Assembly: GCA_021739985.1 (NCBI GenBank)
Contig: JAIPAR010000004.1
Coordinates: 1-40,998 of the forward strand
Reading direction: 5' to 3'
Length of the DNA stretch: 40,998 nt
From: Bacteroidales bacterium
GTDB taxonomy: Bacteria; Bacteroidota; Bacteroidia; Bacteroidales; M50B96
Notes under the pieces: model-generated
What the model was told of the DNA's origin: nothing
The model's input: the letters and a program-made list of their open reading frames with translations, nothing else
The model's database searches: none
Shown here: positions 36,979-40,998 of the stretch, in pieces
How positions within the stretch are numbered: the first letter of the stretch is position 1
Layout: every line of letters starts with the position of its first letter
Translations under genes and position numbers: made by a program

Positions 36979-37983
36979 TCAATAAAGATACTTGGCCAAT
37001 ATTGGTCCGGCGAAATTGGTCACCCAATCAGGTAGGCTTTTCCATATTCCACTCAAATCAGGAATTCGTCGGGGATTCGCATTGGTTGAACCAGTGTACG
37101 ACCAAACTAAGGGCACATCATAGGTATTCCATTGCTTTTTATAGCGATGTACGCCACTATCCTTCGTACTCCTTCCAAAAGAGTATATCCCGAAATGTTG
37201 AATGATGGCTTCTTGAATAAGTAACCAGTTTAATCGATACGAAATATATTGCGAACGAAGTTCCCAATCGCTTGCAAACCAATTGTTTTCCACAAAATTA
37301 CCATAGCCAAGATTAATCGCTCCGGCAACGGGTTGTTGGTTGCGGTATAGAACAATTCCATAGAGCTGTCCTCCCTGATACCTTTGCACAAGCATTTGAA
37401 AAAATCGTTCGGGTAAGTGTGGGCTTCCCAGGCGTTTTAGATTCTTACGATACACCCTAAAAAAATCTCCAATCAGCTTCTTCTGCGTCAGGCTATCATT
37501 GGACTGGCGGATATAGGCTGCTTGAAATTCATCCGTACCGGCTTTGTTTATCTTTCGTTTCAAATCGGCCGGAAAAACATTCCATTGACTGGATATTTCA
37601 GGTTCTAACGCCAGCCAGGAGGACACTTTATATGTTAAAATTCTGTTGGAAAATTCTTTGAAATCCCGCCATTCTACAGCACTGAACTTCTGCACGAACA
37701 TCTTAAAAATAGCTTCTCCTGAAATAGGGCTGGTTAACGAAATACGGATATTTCCATAAGAGAAATGCGGTGTACTAACCATCCGATTTCGGATTCTATT
37801 CCCGCCGATAAGAGCAATGGGATTCCCATCATCTTCCAAACTAAAAAAGGATGCCGGGAAATCAAAAATATTTTCGATAAGGATATTTAAAGCAGGATTA
37901 CACCCATGAGTCAGCACTGTTCCGGTGTTGATCTGGGGGGTCAAAGATTCATATTCGGAAGCGGAAATTTCACGCAATATCAT
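36979..37983 (-). CDS. Exosortase-associated FemAB/GNAT-like protein
   Basis: This 334-aa protein resembles FemAB-related proteins found in PEP-CTERM/exosortase gene clusters. The central stretch VYRKNLKRLGSPHLPERFF and the later YSFGRSTKDSGVHRYKKQW match the conserved blocks I recall for that group, which adopts the tandem GNAT (N-acyltransferase) fold of FemA-type enzymes. Typical FemA enzymes transfer aminoacyl groups to peptidoglycan precursors; the substrate of this group is unknown. It stands directly upstream of the exosortase gene. A TATATTTG box ends 4 nt before the ATG, so the mRNA may be leaderless. The C-terminal approximately 40 residues are hydrophobic-rich but not a clear membrane helix. 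Confidence 0.8.
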   Translation of the reverse strand: MILREISASEYESLTPQINTGTVLTHGCNPALNILIENIFDFPASFFSLEDDGNPIALIGGNRIRNRMVSTPHFSYGNIRISLTSPISGEAIFKMFVQKFSAVEWRDFKEFSNRILTYKVSSWLALEPEISSQWNVFPADLKRKINKAGTDEFQAAYIRQSNDSLTQKKLIGDFFRVYRKNLKRLGSPHLPERFFQMLVQRYQGGQLYGIVLYRNQQPVAGAINLGYGNFVENNWFASDWELRSQYISYRLNWLLIQEAIIQHFGIYSFGRSTKDSGVHRYKKQWNTYDVPLVWSYTGSTNANPRRIPDLSGIWKSLPDWVTNFAGPILAKYLY

Positions 37984-37987
37984 AGTT

Positions 37988-37995
37988 CAAATATA
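37988..37995 (-). promoter_or_regulatory. -7 box immediately upstream of the FemAB-like gene
   Basis: Minus-strand TATATTTG matches TAnnTTTG and ends 4 nt before the ATG, the same geometry as at ribD. It suggests a leaderless transcript for the FemAB-exosortase pair. No -33 TTTG is seen. Confidence 0.45.
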
Positions 37996-38097
37996 AAAAA
38001 ATTGCTGATTTTCACGGAATGAAGCAATCTAAAAATGCTGCCATGGAGCTCGTTGGAATAAAATGGTTGTGTAAGAACTTTTATAGAGCCAATTTTT

Positions 38098-38105
38098 TAT
38101 ATTTG
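38098..38105 (+). promoter_or_regulatory. -7 box upstream of hppA
   Basis: TATATTTG matches TAnnTTTG and lies 44 nt before the hppA ATG. The -33 region has no clear TTTG. Confidence 0.5.
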
Positions 38106-38149
38106 CACACATTTCAAACAAATTCTAATATTCATTAAATCAACAGTGT

Positions 38150-40588
38150 ATGAAAAAACTCTTCAGCCTCGTAGCACTACTTTCCATTGGATTGGGAAGT
38201 TTTGCGAGTGAAGCCGACCTGGTGATCCCAGAACAGATTAAGGATCAAACCATCCTTTATTATGGATTCATTATCACGCTTTTAGGCTTCCTATTTGGGC
38301 TTTATCAATTTATGAAAGTAAAAAAGATAAGTGCTCATAAATCGATGTTAGATGTAGCACAAGTTATTTTTGAGACAGGAAAAACATATCTTATTCAGCA
38401 AGGGAAATTCCTGGTTATTCTTTTCATCTTCATTGGAGCCGCCGTCAGTTTCTATTTTGGATACCTGTCGGAAGCCAACTTTGGACTTGGTGGAGTGTTG
38501 ATGATTTTAGGATGGACAGTCTTAGGGATTGCTGGATCCTATGCTGTTGCCTGGTTTGGTATTCGAATGAATACGCTGGCTAATTCCCGAATGGCATTTG
38601 CTTCTCTCGAAAGAAAACCTATCAAACTGTTGAATATTCCATTGAATGCCGGTATGAGTATCGGTGTTGTGTTGATTTCACTGGAATTAATAATGATGTT
38701 AATTATCCTGCTGTTTGTTCCTGGTGAATTTGCCGGTGCCAGCTTCATTGGATTTGCCATAGGTGAATCGCTCGGAGCTTCTGCACTCCGTATTGCCGGC
38801 GGTATCTTTACCAAAATTGCTGATATTGGCTCTGACCTGATGAAAGTTATTTTCAAAATTGGGGAAGATGATCCACGAAATCCCGGAACCATCGCCGACT
38901 GTGTGGGTGATAATGCAGGAGACAGTGTTGGACCAACTGCTGATGGATTTGAAACTTATGGAGTAACCGGTGTTGCTCTTATTTCCTTTATACTCTTAGC
39001 GGTAACCGGCGCTGAATTGCAAACTCAGCTTCTGGTATGGATTTTTGTGATGAGAATTATGATGATTGTTACTTCCATCCTCTCTTTTGGAATTAATAAT
39101 GTGATTAGCAAAGCTAAATACGATAAAGTAGATGATCTTGATTTTGAAAAACCGCTTACTTCGCTGGTATGGATTACATCAATTTTATCTATCGCAGTGA
39201 CTTATATGGTCAGTTATTTAATGATTCCTGAAATCAATGGGAATAGCGATATGTGGTGGATACTTTCAACCATTATAAGTTGCGGAACCTTTGGTGCTGC
39301 TTTGATTCCCGAATTCACTAAACTATTTACAAGTCCTAAATCTACGCATGTAAAAGAAGTAGTTGAAGCCTCCAAAGAAGGTGGTGCCTCTTTAAATATT
39401 TTATCAGGCTTAGTTGCTGGTAACTTTAGTGCATTCTGGCAAGGCATGGTATTCTTTTTATTGATGTTTGTGGCTTATTATGCCAGCAGTTTCGGCCTGG
39501 ATATCAATGAGGGCGGATTCATGATTTATCCTTCCATTTTTGCATTTGGATTGGTGGCTTTTGGTATGTTAGGAATGGGTCCGGTTACTATCGCAGTTGA
39601 TAGCTATGGACCTGTAACTGATAATGCTCAATCCATCTACGAATTGTCATTGATTGAGGAAATTCCGAACATCTCAGAAGAAATCAAAAGAGATTATGGT
39701 TTTACTCCTGATTTTGAGAAGTCAAAACATTACTTAGAGGCCAATGACGGTGCAGGAAATACCTTTAAAGCCACGGCTAAACCGGTATTAATCGGAACAG
39801 CCGTTGTTGGAGCAACCACCATGATTTTCTCGCTTATTTTAGTGATTCAAGGGACGCTGGGCATTGATCCTGAAATGGTACTCAACTTGTTGAATCCTTA
39901 TTCAATCTTTGGTTTCTTATTAGGTGGAGCAGTCATTTACTGGTTTTCCGGCGCTTCTATTCAAGCCGTAACAACCGGTGCAAGTCGTGCTGTTGCATAT
40001 ATCAAAGAGCACATCAACCTGGATCCAAATGCTCCTAAAAAAGCGGATGTTGAAAAATCAAGAGCAGTGGTTAAAATTTGCACGCAATATGCTCAAAAAG
40101 GGATGTTTAATATTTTTGTGGCCATTTTCTCCTTTGCTTTGGCCTTTGCATTTTTATCTTCTCCGGTTGGCCTTACTGCCGAAATGAGTCCGGAAGAAAA
40201 ATTAAAATTTGCTGCTCCGGTTTCACTTTTTGTTAGTTACTTGATTTCCATTGCTTTCTTTGGTTTATATCAGGCTATTTTCATGGCCAATGCCGGTGGT
40301 GCCTGGGACAATGCTAAAAAAGTGATTGAAGTAGATATGAAAGAAAAAGGAACTGAATTACACGCAGCTTCTGTTGTAGGTGATACAGTTGGTGATCCTT
40401 TTAAAGACACCTCATCGGTTGCTTTGAATCCTATCATTAAATTCACCACCTTATTTGGATTATTGGCCATGGAAATCGCTATATCAGAAGCTTTCCGTCC
40501 AATTGCTCATTATGTAGGTTTAGTATTTTTAGCAGTCGCCTTGTATTTTGTTTATCGCTCTTTCTATAAAATGAGAATAAGATACTAG
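38150..40588 (+). CDS. hppA: Membrane-bound ion-translocating pyrophosphatase
   Basis: This 812-aa polytopic inner-membrane protein hydrolyses pyrophosphate and pumps H+ or Na+. Diagnostic segments are GGIFTKIADIGSDLM, EDDPRNPGTIADCVGDNAGDSVG (about 237-259), which holds the substrate and Mg2+-binding aspartates, GPVTDNAQSIYE, and the C-terminal NAGGAWDNAKK and GDTVGDPFKDTSSVALNPIIK. The protein has a hydrophobic N-terminus ahead of the usual first helix. At the position that separates K+-dependent from K+-independent enzymes the sequence is GNTFKATAK with K540, favouring K+-independence. Whether it pumps H+ or Na+ cannot be read safely by eye. The gene is monocistronic between a -7 box and a terminator. 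Confidence 0.96.
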   Translation: MKKLFSLVALLSIGLGSFASEADLVIPEQIKDQTILYYGFIITLLGFLFGLYQFMKVKKISAHKSMLDVAQVIFETGKTYLIQQGKFLVILFIFIGAAVSFYFGYLSEANFGLGGVLMILGWTVLGIAGSYAVAWFGIRMNTLANSRMAFASLERKPIKLLNIPLNAGMSIGVVLISLELIMMLIILLFVPGEFAGASFIGFAIGESLGASALRIAGGIFTKIADIGSDLMKVIFKIGEDDPRNPGTIADCVGDNAGDSVGPTADGFETYGVTGVALISFILLAVTGAELQTQLLVWIFVMRIMMIVTSILSFGINNVISKAKYDKVDDLDFEKPLTSLVWITSILSIAVTYMVSYLMIPEINGNSDMWWILSTIISCGTFGAALIPEFTKLFTSPKSTHVKEVVEASKEGGASLNILSGLVAGNFSAFWQGMVFFLLMFVAYYASSFGLDINEGGFMIYPSIFAFGLVAFGMLGMGPVTIAVDSYGPVTDNAQSIYELSLIEEIPNISEEIKRDYGFTPDFEKSKHYLEANDGAGNTFKATAKPVLIGTAVVGATTMIFSLILVIQGTLGIDPEMVLNLLNPYSIFGFLLGGAVIYWFSGASIQAVTTGASRAVAYIKEHINLDPNAPKKADVEKSRAVVKICTQYAQKGMFNIFVAIFSFALAFAFLSSPVGLTAEMSPEEKLKFAAPVSLFVSYLISIAFFGLYQAIFMANAGGAWDNAKKVIEVDMKEKGTELHAASVVGDTVGDPFKDTSSVALNPIIKFTTLFGLLAMEIAISEAFRPIAHYVGLVFLAVALYFVYRSFYKMRIRY

Positions 40589-40605
40589 TCATCTGTTAGC
40601 TGCAT

Positions 40606-40642
40606 AAAAAAAGACCACTTCGAAAGGAGTGGTCTTTTTTTT
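40606..40642. terminator. Bidirectional terminator between hppA and nrdJ
   Basis: Stem AAGACCACT / AGTGGTCTT with loop TCGAAAGG, flanked by an A run on the left and a T run on the right, so it can end both convergent transcripts. Confidence 0.92.
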
Positions 40643-40662
40643 GGAATCTATTTAAAAGTTAA

Positions 40663-40998
40663 TTAGCCACATTTAGAGTTTCCGCAACTGGTGCAAATCA
40701 AACATCCTTCTTGATAGATGAGCGTTGTATTGCCGCAATTAGCACATTTCTGACCATGTTTTACCACCGTTCCATCTGGTATGTATTTCTTCAGGGAACG
40801 TGCTACTCCGGCTTTCCAGTTATTAATGCTTTCGTTATCGAAAGTCATTGAATTAATAAGATTTACTACATATTCAATAGGCATTCCATGACGTAGCACG
40901 CTGGAAATGAGTTTGGCGTAGTTCCAGTATTCTTTATTAAACTGATGGGAAAGACCTTCAAGCGTTTTGCGATAACCCAGGCGGTCGGTAAATTGGAA
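40663..40998 (-). CDS. nrdJ: Adenosylcobalamin-dependent ribonucleotide reductase, C-terminal part (partial)
   Basis: The ORF track lists only the last 78 residues from an internal GTG; the open frame runs to the window edge and encodes 111 residues starting FQFTDRLGYRKTLEGL. EYWNYAKLISSVLRHGMPIEYVV and WKAGVARSLKKYI match the C-terminal region of class II (B12-dependent) ribonucleotide reductases, which make deoxyribonucleotides from ribonucleotides without needing oxygen. The end forms a zinc-ribbon-like segment, CANCG...GCLICTSCGNSKCG, typical of the family, whose last cysteines are thought to reduce the active-site disulfide. The N-terminal catalytic part lies beyond the right edge. It converges on hppA with a shared terminator. 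Confidence 0.92.
   Translation of the reverse strand, partial: FQFTDRLGYRKTLEGLSHQFNKEYWNYAKLISSVLRHGMPIEYVVNLINSMTFDNESINNWKAGVARSLKKYIPDGTVVKHGQKCANCGNTTLIYQEGCLICTSCGNSKCG

Overview
The window looks like a chromosomal segment of a free-living Bacteroidota (Bacteroidetes) bacterium. Three things point there: two products end in type IX secretion (T9SS) type A sorting domains, several upstream regions carry the phylum's TAnnTTTG -7 promoter box, and there is a UpxY-type NusG antiterminator next to sugar-nucleotide genes. The DNA is AT-rich and compact, with 4-8 bp overlaps between neighbouring genes. I saw no IS elements, phage genes, CRISPR arrays, rRNA or tRNA genes.

Layout. Positions 1-2.1 kb hold the left-edge birA (partial, missed by the ORF track), pyrE and a NUDIX hydrolase. 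From 2.1-7.0 kb a CtpA-type S41 protease overlaps a 1087-aa secreted multidomain beta-protein by 8 bp. From 7.0-12.35 kb lie housekeeping genes: cardiolipin synthase, ribD, prmC and dxs. A 651-bp gene-free AT-rich region (12.35-13.0 kb) with repeated TTGTTAA/TTAACAA sequences precedes a 12.5-kb gene for a 4158-aa T9SS cargo protein. That protein has three tandem tyrosine-rich beta-helix modules, CARDB-like, lamin-tail-like, GEVED-like, PPC-like and SprB-like domains, and a C-terminal sorting domain. It is followed by a strong terminator and a second T9SS cargo, a thioredoxin-fold/PKD protein.

From 27.4-29.6 kb on the minus strand is a short surface-polysaccharide cluster: UpxY antiterminator, WbpD-like N-acetyltransferase and UDP-glucuronate-type epimerase. 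tatA and leuS follow on the plus strand. From 33.0-35.4 kb two probably surface-exposed lipoproteins are encoded together: a multiheme cytochrome (10 CXXCH plus one CX3CH) and a protein with two rhodanese domains, both with catalytic Cys. radC, an exosortase-family transpeptidase and an exosortase-associated FemAB-like protein lie on the minus strand, then a membrane pyrophosphatase (hppA), and at the right edge the C-terminus of a B12-dependent ribonucleotide reductase (partial).

Together the accessory genes are directed at the cell surface: T9SS cargo, exosortase/FemAB, polysaccharide building and surface lipoprotein redox proteins. The least explained items are the exosortase-FemAB pair without a visible substrate, the cytochrome-double rhodanese pair, the tyrosine-ladder giant protein, and a palindromic TTAACAA motif upstream of both T9SS cargo genes.
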